This document shows positions 20,567 through 30,966 of a stretch of DNA of 64,000 nucleotides, in pieces (positions within the stretch are counted from its first letter, which is position 1; each line of letters opens with the position of its first letter). The notes beneath the pieces were generated by a model. It saw only the letters and a list, made by a program, of their open reading frames with translations, made no database searches and was not told where the DNA came from. The position numbers and the translations under genes were made by a program. The stretch comes from Duganella alba (lineage in GTDB: Bacteria > Pseudomonadota > Gammaproteobacteria > Burkholderiales > Burkholderiaceae_D), in NCBI RefSeq assembly GCF_009674495.1, contig NZ_WKJN01000001.1, positions 124,001-188,000 on the forward strand, given 5' to 3'.

Positions 20567-21382
20567 CTATTCCATTCTATATATCATCGGCCGGTCGAAC
20601 TGGTAGGCGGTGTTTAGGCCAGTGATCGATTCGGATTCGCCCACGATCATGATCGCGTGGGATGCCATGCTCAAACGGGCTTGCTGCAGGATGGTCTGCT
20701 GCTGTTCCTGATCAAAGTAGATCAGTACGTTGCGCAGAAATACCAGGTCAAACTGTTTGGCCGGCTTTAGGGGAGTCAGCAAATTATGCTGGGCCAACTC
20801 GACGTTTTTTTTCAGTGCATCCACCACCCGCAGGCCATTGGCGCTGGGACGGAAATATTTCTTGACCCAGTCCGGATGCGTGGACTGGATGCGTTCAACC
20901 GAGCGGCCGGTGTACTGGCCATCGCGCGCCAGCGCCAGAATCTGCTGCGAAATATCGGTCGCATGGATCTGGTAGCTGAAGCCGGCGTTGGCGGCGGCGA
21001 ATTCCTCGCACAGCATGGCCATCGAATACAGTTCCTCGCCGCTGGAGGAGGCCGCCGACCACACTTTCAGGCGCTGGCCCGGATGCGCGGCCCACCACTG
21101 CGGCAGGAATTCCTTCTCGACGTAATCCCACACCTGCGGCGTGCGGAAGAACAGCGTGTCGTTGGTGGTCACCAGGTCGATAAAATGCGGAATCTCGGCC
21201 CGGTCCTGCTCCACCTTGTCCAGGTACGCCTGGTAGCTGGCCAGGTTCAGCGCCTGCACGCGCGGGCGCAGGCGGCGTTCCAGCAGCACACTTTTACGTT
21301 CCGTCATGGCGATGCCGGTGTGCTTACGCACCAGCGCGATCAGCGCGCTCAGCGTCGCCGGGCTAAAGCCGGTGGCTTCCAT
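20567..21382 (-). CDS. cheR: chemotaxis methyltransferase CheR
   Basis: This is a 271-residue SAM-dependent receptor glutamate O-methyltransferase. The N-terminal helical domain (RKHTGIAMTERKSVLLERR) contacts receptors. The catalytic domain shows TTNDTLFFRTPQVWDYV, the SAM-binding segment VWSAASSSGEELYSMAM, a helix with HATDISQQILALAR, and FLRNVLIYFD. It is separated from the PAS receptor upstream by two bases, so this receptor is its probable substrate. Confidence 0.96.
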   Translation of the reverse strand: MEATGFSPATLSALIALVRKHTGIAMTERKSVLLERRLRPRVQALNLASYQAYLDKVEQDRAEIPHFIDLVTTNDTLFFRTPQVWDYVEKEFLPQWWAAHPGQRLKVWSAASSSGEELYSMAMLCEEFAAANAGFSYQIHATDISQQILALARDGQYTGRSVERIQSTHPDWVKKYFRPSANGLRVVDALKKNVELAQHNLLTPLKPAKQFDLVFLRNVLIYFDQEQQQTILQQARLSMASHAIMIVGESESITGLNTAYQFDRPMIYRME

Positions 21383-21384
21383 GA

Positions 21385-23082
21385 TTACACCGTGAAGCCG
21401 GATACGGTTTTGTTCAGATCGCCTGCGCGCTGGTTCAAGCCTTCGGTCGAGCGGGCGATGCTGTCGCAGGCGGCGGCCGATTTCTCGGCCTCCTCGGCGA
21501 TGTACTGCACCGCGGTGCTGACTTCGCGCGCCGTCAGCAGCTGCTCGTTGGTGGCCTTGGAAATGTCGGAAATCGCCTCGGTGGTCTTGACCACGCCGGC
21601 CAGGATCTTGTCGAAGGCGTCGCTGGCCTGGCGCGAAATCTCGCTGCCGGCGGACACGCGCTTGACCGACTCGTTGATCAGCTTGGAAATCTCCTTGGTG
21701 GCCTGCGACGAGCGCTCGGCCAGCTTGCGCACCTCGTCGGCGACCACCGAGAAGCCCAGGCCGTGCTCGCCGGCGCGCGCTGCCTCGATGGCGGCGTTGA
21801 AGGCCAGCATATTGGTCTGGTTGGCGATGTCGGAAATCACCTTGACGATTTCACCGATGTCTTCCGACGAGCGGTTGATCAGGTCCATCGCTTCGATCGA
21901 CTTGGCCACCGCCTTGGCGCCGATTTCCGCTTCGTTCTGGGTCGACTTGGCCATGGCGTCGGCGTCCGAGGTGTTGCCGGCGATGGTGTTGATCGAGCTG
22001 GTCAGGCCGTCGATCGAGGCGTTCATCTCTTCCACGGTGGCGCCCAGCGCCTGGGTGCCGACCGCCACGCCGTTGCAGCGCTCGGAAATGGTGGTCGACG
22101 CGTCGGCCAGGCCGCTGGCGGACATCACCACGTTGCTGATCACCTTGCGCAGGTCGTCGATCATCTTGCTGATGCCTTCGGCCAGCTGATCCAGCGGTTC
22201 GTCGCCTTCGACCAGCACTTTGCTGGTCAGGTCGCCGTTGGCGGCGTGTTCGACCGAGTCCAGCAGGCGGGCGATTTTTTCGCCGTCGGACTTGGCCTTG
22301 GCGGCCACCGAGTGTTCCAGTTCGACCTGGGCGGTAATATCAGTCGCAAACTTGACGATTTTATACGGATTGCCGTTCAAATCCATGATCGGATTATAAG
22401 TCGCCTGTATCCATACAGTTTTCTTATTATTACCTACACGTTTATAACGGCCGCTATCGAATTCGCCACGATTCAATTTTTGCCAGAAACGTTTATAGTC
22501 TGCACTGGCGGCAAAATCAGGATCGACAAACATGCGGTGGTGTTCGCCTTTAATATCATCAAGGTAGTAACCCATGACGTCGAGGAAGTTGTCGTTGGCG
22601 GTCAGGACGTTGCCGCTCATGTCGAATTCGATGACGGCCTGGGCCTTGGCGATGGCGCTGACCTTGCCTTCATACTCGGCGTTGCGCATGCGGGTGTCGG
22701 TGATGTCGGTGGCGAACTTGATCACCTTGTACGGCTTGCCGTCGGCATCCATGATCGGATTGTATGAGGCGTTGATCCAGATTTCACGGCCGCCCTTGGC
22801 CAGGCGCTTGTATTCGCCGTGCTCGTATTCGCCGACGGCCAGGCGTGACCAGAACTGCTTGTAGGCGGGGCTGGCGGCAAATTCCGGTTCGCAGAACATG
22901 GAGTGATGGCGGCCCTGGACTTCCGACAGCGAGTAGCCGAGTACGCGCAGGAAGTTCTCATTGGCGTGCAGAATTTTTCCTTCCAGGTCAAATTCAATGA
23001 CCGCCTGCACGCGGTTCAATGCGGCGTGGATGGCTTGCAGTTCGACGTCCTGCGTTTGAATTACCTGGCTTGGAGCATTCAT
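21385..23082 (-). CDS. soluble methyl-accepting chemotaxis protein with two PAS domains
   Basis: This 565-residue receptor has no transmembrane segment. PAS domain 1 (about 20-135, with [19 protein letters not shown] and [20 protein letters not shown] in pieces) and PAS domain 2 (about 142-257) are close copies. A HAMP-like linker (about 262-320) and a signalling domain with tip [11 protein letters not shown] and [20 protein letters not shown] follow. The PAS domains could bind flavin or haem and report redox state or oxygen, as in Aer-type receptors; the cofactor cannot be read from sequence. The DNA of PAS 2 is clearly richer in A and T than the rest of the gene. It is the first gene of the cheR-cheD-cheW3 operon. 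Confidence 0.93.
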   Translation of the reverse strand: MNAPSQVIQTQDVELQAIHAALNRVQAVIEFDLEGKILHANENFLRVLGYSLSEVQGRHHSMFCEPEFAASPAYKQFWSRLAVGEYEHGEYKRLAKGGREIWINASYNPIMDADGKPYKVIKFATDITDTRMRNAEYEGKVSAIAKAQAVIEFDMSGNVLTANDNFLDVMGYYLDDIKGEHHRMFVDPDFAASADYKRFWQKLNRGEFDSGRYKRVGNNKKTVWIQATYNPIMDLNGNPYKIVKFATDITAQVELEHSVAAKAKSDGEKIARLLDSVEHAANGDLTSKVLVEGDEPLDQLAEGISKMIDDLRKVISNVVMSASGLADASTTISERCNGVAVGTQALGATVEEMNASIDGLTSSINTIAGNTSDADAMAKSTQNEAEIGAKAVAKSIEAMDLINRSSEDIGEIVKVISDIANQTNMLAFNAAIEAARAGEHGLGFSVVADEVRKLAERSSQATKEISKLINESVKRVSAGSEISRQASDAFDKILAGVVKTTEAISDISKATNEQLLTAREVSTAVQYIAEEAEKSAAACDSIARSTEGLNQRAGDLNKTVSGFTV

Positions 23083-23429
23083 TGGAGAATCCCTATCAAA
23101 TATGAAGAAATGCCAAATATCGTAATCCGTTTAATAACTGTGATATTTGGAGAGAATTATTTTGATATTCGGGGGCGGGGAATATATGCGAGTAGTTTTT
23201 ATTATTTCGTTTATTTAAAACCGAAGCAAGCCGATCACAATAAGAATTCAGTATATTGTGAGCATGAAGCAACAAATTTTTCGCGCGTTCTCCGCGTTGC
23301 AAAGCGACGTCTCCTCCGCCAAAAGTGCAGCCCGTGCGACGGTTGTCGCAATCAAATAAAAAGACGGTCGTTCTTTTATGCGGTATAGTTGACAGGTAGC
23401 CCTCCCACCAAAAAAGATAAGGAAGAGAC
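23083..23429 (+). other. intergenic region between the PAS receptor and the FadB/J-like gene
   Basis: This 347-base gap between divergent genes is AT-rich compared with its surroundings and has no convincing gene. It should hold the promoters of both flanking operons. The only clear elements are the GAACGACCGT box and -10 box near its right end, listed separately. Confidence 0.6.
23364..23389 (+). promoter_or_regulatory. GAACGACCGT operator-like box and -10 box before the FadB/J-like gene
   Basis: ACGGTCGTTC at 23364-23373 is the reverse complement of the box found before the thiolase gene, and identical in orientation to the one before the 82-residue protein gene at 52075. It has the near-palindromic core ACG-NN-CGT. 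A -10-like TATAGT follows at 23384-23389, so the box would cover the -35 region. Confidence 0.5.
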
Positions 23430-25511
<2,082 letters not shown>

Positions 25512-25563
25512 TTTCTATTGCAAATACGACATATCAATTATTAGTTTGATCACAATTTGCGGT

Positions 25564-25586
25564 CGGGATCGTTATAATCGATCCCG
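25564..25586 (+). promoter_or_regulatory. -10 box inside a perfect inverted repeat, before the first PEP-CTERM gene
   Basis: CGGGATCG and CGATCCCG (eight bases each) flank a seven-base loop containing TATAAT (25573-25578). A weak -35 candidate, TTGATC at 25546, is too far at 21 bases. The symmetry around the -10 box suggests an operator. It lacks a T run and so does not look like a terminator. Confidence 0.45.
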
Positions 25587-25666
25587 GCCGTTGTGTTTTC
25601 CCTGCCCGGAAAACGGCTGGCAGTCAGCGGGCATTCCGAAAAACGATACTAATAACAGGGGTTCAC

Positions 25667-26308
25667 ATGAAGCACATTATTTTTGCAGCAGCACTGGCTG
25701 CGGCCAGCATGTCCGCAGCGCATGCCGATATCAACGGCCTGTACAACACCGGCATTGGCGCCAGTGGCTCGCAGGATAGCCATTACTCGCTGCTCGCCGC
25801 CAGCAGCGACACTCCCATCTCCAACATACTGCCGTACATCACGGACAGCGGTTATCCGGTGGGCACATGGGTACCGAACAGCGGCGATTCCAAGTGGATC
25901 ACGCCGACCTCAAACCAGGCGCAATCTTTCGACGCCAGCGCCGATGGGATTTACACCTACACGCTGACTTTTAACCTGAGCGGCTACAACCCGGCCACCG
26001 CATGGTTCAGCGGACGCCTTGCCTCCGACAATACTGTCCAGGTCCTGCTGAATTCTCACAATATCGGCAGCGCGAACAGTTACGGCAACTGGACCACTTT
26101 TGGCGCGTCCAGCGGCTTCATCTCCGGACTCAACACGCTGCAATTTGTTGTTACCAACGAGGCACTTAGTGGCGGCAATCCGACGGGCTTGCGCGTGGAA
26201 TTTCGGGAATCCAACGTGACAGCCGTGCCGGAAGCGGAAACCTACGCCATGCTGCTGAGCGGCCTGGCGCTGATGGGCGTGGTGGCACGCCGTCGCCGCT
26301 CTAAATAA
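25667..26308 (+). CDS. PEP-CTERM-type exported protein with variant sorting signal
   Basis: This is a 213-residue secreted protein with a signal peptide (MKHIIFAAALAAASMSAAHA). A beta-rich domain with many Ser, Asn and Gly residues follows, then a C-terminal sorting segment: a short motif, a hydrophobic helix (YAMLLSGLALMGVVA) and RRRR. The motif reads VPEAETYAM, so the second proline of the usual V-P-E-P is alanine. Exosortase would recognise such a tail, cleave it and help export the protein to the surface or matrix. The gene is a paralogue of the next one, with the same AGGGGTTC ribosome-binding leader. No exosortase gene lies in the window. Confidence 0.85.
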   Translation: MKHIIFAAALAAASMSAAHADINGLYNTGIGASGSQDSHYSLLAASSDTPISNILPYITDSGYPVGTWVPNSGDSKWITPTSNQAQSFDASADGIYTYTLTFNLSGYNPATAWFSGRLASDNTVQVLLNSHNIGSANSYGNWTTFGASSGFISGLNTLQFVVTNEALSGGNPTGLRVEFRESNVTAVPEAETYAMLLSGLALMGVVARRRRSK

Positions 26309-26378
26309 AGTGTGAACAAATGCTCACGTGCCTTAAAGAAATATTAATGGCTTGTGAGCATTTCTACAAAAACTCCGA

Positions 26379-26384
26379 TATAAT
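26379..26384 (+). promoter_or_regulatory. candidate -10 box before the second PEP-CTERM gene
   Basis: TATAAT lies about 110 bases before the ATG. The best -35 candidate, TTGTGA at 26352, is 21 bases away, as far as the -35 candidate of the paralogous gene upstream, so both promoters may depend on an activator. Confidence 0.35.
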
Positions 26385-26494
26385 TTACAGCAACAGGAGT
26401 TACTTCTTCGCAACCCCAAAAAATGGTTCGATGATGAAAAACCGGCATGCCTATCGATGCTGGCAACTTCACCAATCACTTTTTAGGGGTTCTC

Positions 26495-27160
26495 ATGAAA
26501 CGCATCGTCATCTCTGCCGCACTGGCAATCGCAGCAATTGGTTCCGCCCACGCAGCCAGCATCGCCGGCCTGCAAAATACTGGCGTTGTGTCCACTGGCG
26601 TCGTTGGCGCCGCAGGCAGTGGCGACACCCACTACACCCTGAGCGCGGCCAGCAGCGACACCACGATCGCCAGCACCGTCCCGGTCATCACCAACGACAG
26701 CCAATGGCCGATCAACCCGTGGCTGGCCAACAGCACCGACTCCAAGTGGATCACGCCGACCAGCAGCCAGGGCCAGAGCTTTGACGCCTGGAGCGCCGGC
26801 ACCTACACTTACACGCTGTCGTTCGACCTGACCGGCTACAACGCCTCGACCGCCTCGTTCGTGGGCCGCCTGGCCGCCGACAACGCCGTCACGGTCAAGC
26901 TGAACAACAGCGTCATCAGCACCGCCGCCGGCTTTACCGACTGGACCTCGTTCAGCGCCAACAGCGGCTTCGTCGCCGGCCTGAACAAGCTGGACTTCGT
27001 GGTCACCAACTGGCAGCAGAACGGCGGCAACCCGACCGGCCTGCGTGTGGAATTCGCCTCGTCGAATATCACCGCGGTGCCGGAACCAGAAACCTACGCC
27101 ATGCTGCTGGGCGGCCTGGGCCTGATGGGCTTCATCGCCCGCCGCCGCAAAGCCGCGTAA
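26495..27160 (+). CDS. PEP-CTERM exported protein
   Basis: This 221-residue paralogue of the preceding gene has a signal peptide MKRIVISAALAIAAIGSAHA and a beta-rich body with blocks shared almost word for word (DSKWITPTS, YTYTL, GNPTGLRVEF). The canonical tail VPEPETYAMLLGGLGLMGF is followed by ARRRK. AGGGG six bases before the ATG fixes the start. The body may be a carbohydrate-binding or adhesin-like sandwich, but no catalytic motif is visible. Substrate of exosortase (EpsH/XrtA-type) by its tail. Confidence 0.92.
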   Translation: MKRIVISAALAIAAIGSAHAASIAGLQNTGVVSTGVVGAAGSGDTHYTLSAASSDTTIASTVPVITNDSQWPINPWLANSTDSKWITPTSSQGQSFDAWSAGTYTYTLSFDLTGYNASTASFVGRLAADNAVTVKLNNSVISTAAGFTDWTSFSANSGFVAGLNKLDFVVTNWQQNGGNPTGLRVEFASSNITAVPEPETYAMLLGGLGLMGFIARRRKAA

Positions 27161-27178
27161 CCGGGTACGTTTCCAAAC

Positions 27179-27225
27179 CGGGGGCAGTTCTGCCAATCGC
27201 ACACGAGCGCGGCTGTAAGCGCTCC
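27179..27225 (+). repeat. left terminal inverted repeat of the RAYT element
   Basis: A 47-base sequence whose reverse complement occurs at 27780-27826 with six substitutions. Confidence 0.85.
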
Positions 27226-27339
27226 GGATGCGGATTGACGCGGGGTTCTGCTGATCTGCGTCATATTCCGCTGCGGCGGAGCGGTGTAGGGTGGCTGAAT
27301 GAGCCGCCCTCTACGATTGGAATTTGCCGGCGCCCTGTG

Positions 27340-27831
27340 TACAGCTTTTTAGACGAGTGGCCGTGGAGCAGCTACGCCCTGACCATGCAGGATGCACCGC
27401 CGCCAATGTGGCTGCAAATCGATTGGCTGCTTGGGTACTTCGGCGCCAACAGGACAGAAGCCATCGGTGCCTATAAACGATTTGTCGCGGTGGGCGTCGG
27501 CGCTGATAGTCCCATCAAGAATATACGCCATCAGCTTTTGTTAGGGGACGACGCCTTCGTCACCACTTACCGCTCCGCTCGCTCTGTGGACTTGCTCAAC
27601 GAAGTACCGCGCGAGCATCGGCGTGCACTCGCGCTGTCGCTTGCGGAGTGCCAGGCCAAGTTTGCGGACCGCGATGAGGCGATCGCCCAGGCATGTCTCT
27701 CCACCGCCTACACCATGACGCAGATCGCCGCGCACTTCCACATTTCCTACCGCACCGTCAGTCGCATAGTGCACAAAATGGAGCATCTACAGTCGCGCTC
27801 GTGTGCGATTGGCGGAACTGACCCCGAATGA
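27340..27831 (+). pseudogene. REP-associated tyrosine transposase (RAYT/IS200-like), 3' remnant
   Basis: The readable protein begins to look like a RAYT at DEWPWSSYALT, continues with WLQIDWLLGYFG...AYKRFVAVGVG and ends with a helix-turn-helix of the form MTQIAAHFHISYRTVSRIV. These are the middle and C-terminal parts of Y1 transposases that act on REP-like repeats. The N-terminal domain with the HUH metal motif and the catalytic tyrosine is absent; the 100 bases upstream encode unrelated sequence. It cannot be an active transposase. The frame is still open to its stop, so a DNA-binding fragment might be made from an internal start. Confidence 0.8.
27780..27826 (-). repeat. right terminal inverted repeat of the RAYT element
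   Basis: The inverse copy of 27179-27225; it overlaps the final codons of the transposase remnant. Confidence 0.85.
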
Positions 27832-27855
27832 AAAAAGCCGCCCGGAGGCGGCTTT
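27831..27855 (-). terminator. intrinsic terminator after the MHS transporter gene
   Basis: On the minus strand, AAAGCCGCC and its complement with a four-base loop run into six T. It lies 18 bases past the transporter stop codon and next to the right end of the RAYT element. Confidence 0.9.
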
Positions 27856-27872
27856 GTGCTGTGCGGTGAGAG

Positions 27873-29570
27873 TTAGTCGGCCGCGTAGATGTTGTTGTCC
27901 TTGGTTTCGCCGACGAACAGCGCACCGATCACGGCAGTGATCAGGGCGACGATGATCGGATACCACAGGCCGTAGTAGATGTCGCCCTTGAACGCCACCA
28001 GCGCGAACGAGATGGTCGGCAGCAGGCCGCCGAACCAGCCATTACCGATGTGGTAAGGCAGCGACATCGAGGTGTAGCGGATGCGGGTCGGGAACATTTC
28101 CACCAGCATGGCGGCGATCGGGCCGTACACCATGGTCACGTACAGCACCAGGATGAACAGGATCAAGACCACCATCGGTTTGTTCATCTGCATTTCGTCG
28201 GCTTTCGCTGGATAGCCGGCCGCCTTGATCGCGCCGCCGACTTCTTTCTTCAGCGCCGCTTCGCTGTCTTTCGACGGTTTGTCGAAGTTCAGGCCGTCAG
28301 GGGTCATGATCGCGTTGAACGAGGTGATTTCCTTCTCGCCGACCTTGATCTTGGCCACGCTGCCGGCTGGCGCATCCTGCGTCGTGTAGTTCACCGAGGC
28401 ATTGGACAGCATGCCGGTGGCGATATCGCACGACGATGGGAATTTCTTGGTGTTGGTCGGGTTGAACTGGAAGTGGCACGATGCCGGATCAGCGTACACC
28501 ACCACTGGCGAATTTTTCAGCGCCGCTTCCAGTTGCGGGTTGCCGTAGTGGGTCAGCGCGCCGAACAGCGGGAAGTAGGTGGCCGCCGCAATCACGCAGC
28601 CGCCCAGAATGATCCACTTGCGGCCGATCTTGTCCGACAGCATGCCGAAGAAGATGAAGAACGGCGTTGCCAGCGCGAGCGCCAGGGCGGTCATGATGTT
28701 GGCGCTGGCGCCATCGATCTTCAGCACTTGGGTCATGAAGAACAGCGCGTAGAACTGGCCGGTGTACCACACCACCGCCTGGCCCATGGTCAGGCCGATC
28801 AGCGCCAGGATCACGACTTTCAGGTTGCGCCATTGGCCGAAGGCTTCGCTCAGCGGCGCCTTCGAGGTCTTGCCTTCGGATTTCATCTTGGCGAAGGCCG
28901 GCGATTCATTCATCGACATGCGGATCCACACCGAAATGCCCAGCAGCAGCACCGACACCAGGAACGGCACGCGCCAGCCCCAGGCATTGAACGCTTCCTC
29001 GCCGATGGCGGTACGGGTGCCCAGGATCACCAGCAGCGACAGGAACAGGCCCAGCGTCGCGGTGGTTTGAATCCATGCCGTGAACGAGCCGCGCTTGCCG
29101 GCCGGCGCATGCTCGGCCACGTAGGTGGCCGCGCCGCCATACTCGCCGCCCAGCGCCAGACCTTGCAGTATCCGTAGCCCGACCAGCACAATGGGCGCCG
29201 CGATGCCGATCGCCGCATAGCCGGGCAACAGCCCGACAATGAAGGTGGAGGCGCCCATGATCAGGATGGTGATCAGGAAGGTGTACTTGCGGCCGACCAT
29301 ATCGCCCAGGCGGCCGAACACGATGGCGCCGAACGGACGCACGATGAAGCCGGCCGCGAACGCCAGCAGCGCAAAGATGAAGGTGGTGGTCGGTTCGCCA
29401 ATGAAGAACTGCTTGGCGATGATCGGCGCGAGCGAGCCGTACAGGTAGAAGTCGTACCATTCGAACACGGTGCCGAGCGAGGACGCAAAGATCACCTTGC
29501 GCTCTTCGGCGGTGATCGGCGTGGCCTTGCCGGATAGGTTGCGCGGATCAGCGGTACCTGGATTTGCCAT
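27873..29570 (-). CDS. MFS transporter, metabolite:H+ symporter (MHS) family, with large periplasmic insert
   Basis: This is a 565-residue transporter. The N-terminal half carries MHS landmarks: SSLGTVFEWYDFYLYGSLAP, RPFGAIVFGRLGDMVGRKYTF (in pieces) and LQGLALGGEYGGAATYVAEHAP. Relatives import organic acids, shikimate, betaine or alpha-ketoglutarate with protons. An insert of about 110 residues (about 335-445) between later transmembrane helices contains two cysteines (ASCHFQF and SSCDIAT) and is probably periplasmic; it makes the protein longer than the usual 430-450 residues. The start has AAAGGAG upstream. Divergent from the thiolase gene, so a substrate that enters CoA metabolism is plausible but not shown. 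Confidence 0.9.
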   Translation of the reverse strand: MANPGTADPRNLSGKATPITAEERKVIFASSLGTVFEWYDFYLYGSLAPIIAKQFFIGEPTTTFIFALLAFAAGFIVRPFGAIVFGRLGDMVGRKYTFLITILIMGASTFIVGLLPGYAAIGIAAPIVLVGLRILQGLALGGEYGGAATYVAEHAPAGKRGSFTAWIQTTATLGLFLSLLVILGTRTAIGEEAFNAWGWRVPFLVSVLLLGISVWIRMSMNESPAFAKMKSEGKTSKAPLSEAFGQWRNLKVVILALIGLTMGQAVVWYTGQFYALFFMTQVLKIDGASANIMTALALALATPFFIFFGMLSDKIGRKWIILGGCVIAAATYFPLFGALTHYGNPQLEAALKNSPVVVYADPASCHFQFNPTNTKKFPSSCDIATGMLSNASVNYTTQDAPAGSVAKIKVGEKEITSFNAIMTPDGLNFDKPSKDSEAALKKEVGGAIKAAGYPAKADEMQMNKPMVVLILFILVLYVTMVYGPIAAMLVEMFPTRIRYTSMSLPYHIGNGWFGGLLPTISFALVAFKGDIYYGLWYPIIVALITAVIGALFVGETKDNNIYAAD

Positions 29571-29669
29571 GATGTGTCTCCTTTGATTTTTTAGGATATT
29601 TTTCCCCAGCTGAGATAGCGATAAGCAAGTTATTACTTCGTCAGCTTAATTGCAGTGTGGGCGCGAAAC

Positions 29670-29700
29670 CTTACGCGATGCTTGCTTGAAGCTTACGCGA
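29670..29700. repeat. direct repeat CTTACGCGA in the MFS-thiolase promoter region
   Basis: CTTACGCGA occurs at 29670-29678 and 29692-29700, a spacing of 22 bases or about two helix turns, just upstream of the candidate thiolase -10 box. This is the typical layout of a tandem regulator-binding site. Confidence 0.4.
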
Positions 29701-29704
29701 AACT

Positions 29705-29729
29705 TACAATAATATTTACGAACGACCGT
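29705..29729 (+). promoter_or_regulatory. candidate -10 box and GAACGACCGT operator-like box before the thiolase gene
   Basis: TACAAT at 29705-29710 (a TTGCTT lies 16 bases upstream) is followed by GAACGACCGT at 29720-29729, on the expected transcription start. The same 10-mer occurs in inverse orientation before the FadB/J-like gene. Confidence 0.5.
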
Positions 29730-29782
29730 ACTAAAAACATGCTATTCTGGCTCAAACAACACCTTCACTATAGGAGACTCTC

Positions 29783-30961
29783 ATGATCGATGCCGTCATT
29801 GTTTCTACCGCCCGCACGGGTCTTGCCAAATCCTGGAAAGGCGCGTTCAACATGACGCACGGCGCCACCCTGGGCGGCCATGTGTTGCAGGCCGCCATCC
29901 AGCGCGCCGGCATTGAGGCGGGGGAAGTGGAGGACGTGCTGGCCGGCTGCGCCAATCCCGAAGGCGCCACCGGCGGCAACATCGCGCGCCAGATCGCCCT
30001 GCGCGGCGGCTGCCCGGTCACCACCGCCGGCATGACCATCAACCGTTTCTGCTCGTCCGGCCTGCAGACCATCGCCAGCGCCGCCCAGCGCATCATCGCC
30101 GGCGAGGGCGATATCTATGCGGCCGGCGGCGTCGAGTCGATCTCCTGCGTGCAGCAGGAAATGAACATGCATATGTATAAGGAAGTCTGGCTGTCGCAGA
30201 ACAAGCCGGAAATCTACTGGCCGATGCTGCAAACGGCCGAAACCGTCGCCAAGCGCTACAACATCAGCCGCGAGCGTCAGGATGAATACGGCGTGCAGAG
30301 CCAGCAGCGCGCCGCCGCCGCGCAGGCCGCCGGTCTGTTCAACGCCGAGATCGTGCCGATGACCACCGTCATGGGCGTGGCCGACAAGGCGTCCGGCATG
30401 CTGCTGTCGCGCGAAGTGACCATCTCGGCCGACGAGGGCATCCGTGCCGATACGACGTACGAAGGCGTGTCCAAGATCCGCACCGCGATTCCCGGCGGCG
30501 TGATCAGCGCCGGCAACGCCAGCCAGTTCTCCGATGGCGCCTCGATGGCCATCGTGATGAACGCGCAGACCGCCGCCGCCAAGGGCCTGCAGCCGCTGGG
30601 CGTGTTCCGTGGCTTCGCGGTCGCCGGTTGCGAGCCGGATGAGATGGGCATCGGCCCGGTGTTCGCCGTGCCCAAGCTGCTGAAGAAAGCCGGTCTCAAG
30701 GTCGAGGACATCGGCCTGTGGGAGCTGAATGAAGCCTTCGCCGTGCAGGTGCTGTACTGCGCCGACACGCTCGGCATTCCGATGGATCGCCTGAACGTCA
30801 ACGGCGGCGCGATCGCGGTGGGCCATCCTTACGGCGTGTCCGGCGCACGCCTGGTCGGCCATGCGCTGATCGAAGGCAAGCGGCGCGGCGTCAAATATGT
30901 GGTGGTCACCATGTGTATCGGTGGTGGCCAGGGAGCGGCCGGCCTGTTCGAAGTGGTGTAA
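29783..30961 (+). CDS. acetyl-CoA C-acyltransferase (beta-ketothiolase)
   Basis: This is a 392-residue thiolase that cleaves 3-ketoacyl-CoA in the last step of beta-oxidation. The nucleophilic cysteine lies in [10 protein letters not shown] (about residue 89). The catalytic histidine is in [17 protein letters not shown] (about 349) and the second cysteine in [14 protein letters not shown] (about 379). AGGAG before the ATG supports the start. It is followed after five bases by an acyl-CoA dehydrogenase, then an SDR, an MDR reductase and another SDR, all on the same strand. The FadB/J-like partner is separate, at 23430, and shares its upstream box. Confidence 0.95.
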   Translation: MIDAVIVSTARTGLAKSWKGAFNMTHGATLGGHVLQAAIQRAGIEAGEVEDVLAGCANPEGATGGNIARQIALRGGCPVTTAGMTINRFCSSGLQTIASAAQRIIAGEGDIYAAGGVESISCVQQEMNMHMYKEVWLSQNKPEIYWPMLQTAETVAKRYNISRERQDEYGVQSQQRAAAAQAAGLFNAEIVPMTTVMGVADKASGMLLSREVTISADEGIRADTTYEGVSKIRTAIPGGVISAGNASQFSDGASMAIVMNAQTAAAKGLQPLGVFRGFAVAGCEPDEMGIGPVFAVPKLLKKAGLKVEDIGLWELNEAFAVQVLYCADTLGIPMDRLNVNGGAIAVGHPYGVSGARLVGHALIEGKRRGVKYVVVTMCIGGGQGAAGLFEVV

Positions 30962-30966
30962 GCAGC

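Larger units (their letters stand above)
27179..27826. mobile_element. truncated RAYT-type element bounded by 47-bp inverted repeats
   Basis: The segment 27179-27225 is repeated in inverse orientation at 27780-27826, with 41 of 47 positions matching by eye and no gaps; the longest exact run starts GCCAATCGCACACGAGCGCG. Between the copies lies the 3' half of a REP-associated tyrosine transposase gene, and the right repeat contains its last codons. The 648-bp unit therefore looks like a deletion derivative that kept both ends. No target-site duplication was obvious outside the repeats. It sits between a PEP-CTERM gene and the terminator of a transporter gene. Confidence 0.75.

Noticed and set aside
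27235..27339. N-terminal part of the frame over the RAYT remnant as real transposase
   Set aside because: These codons do not resemble the HUH domain and overlap non-coding element sequence; the transposase similarity starts near 27340.
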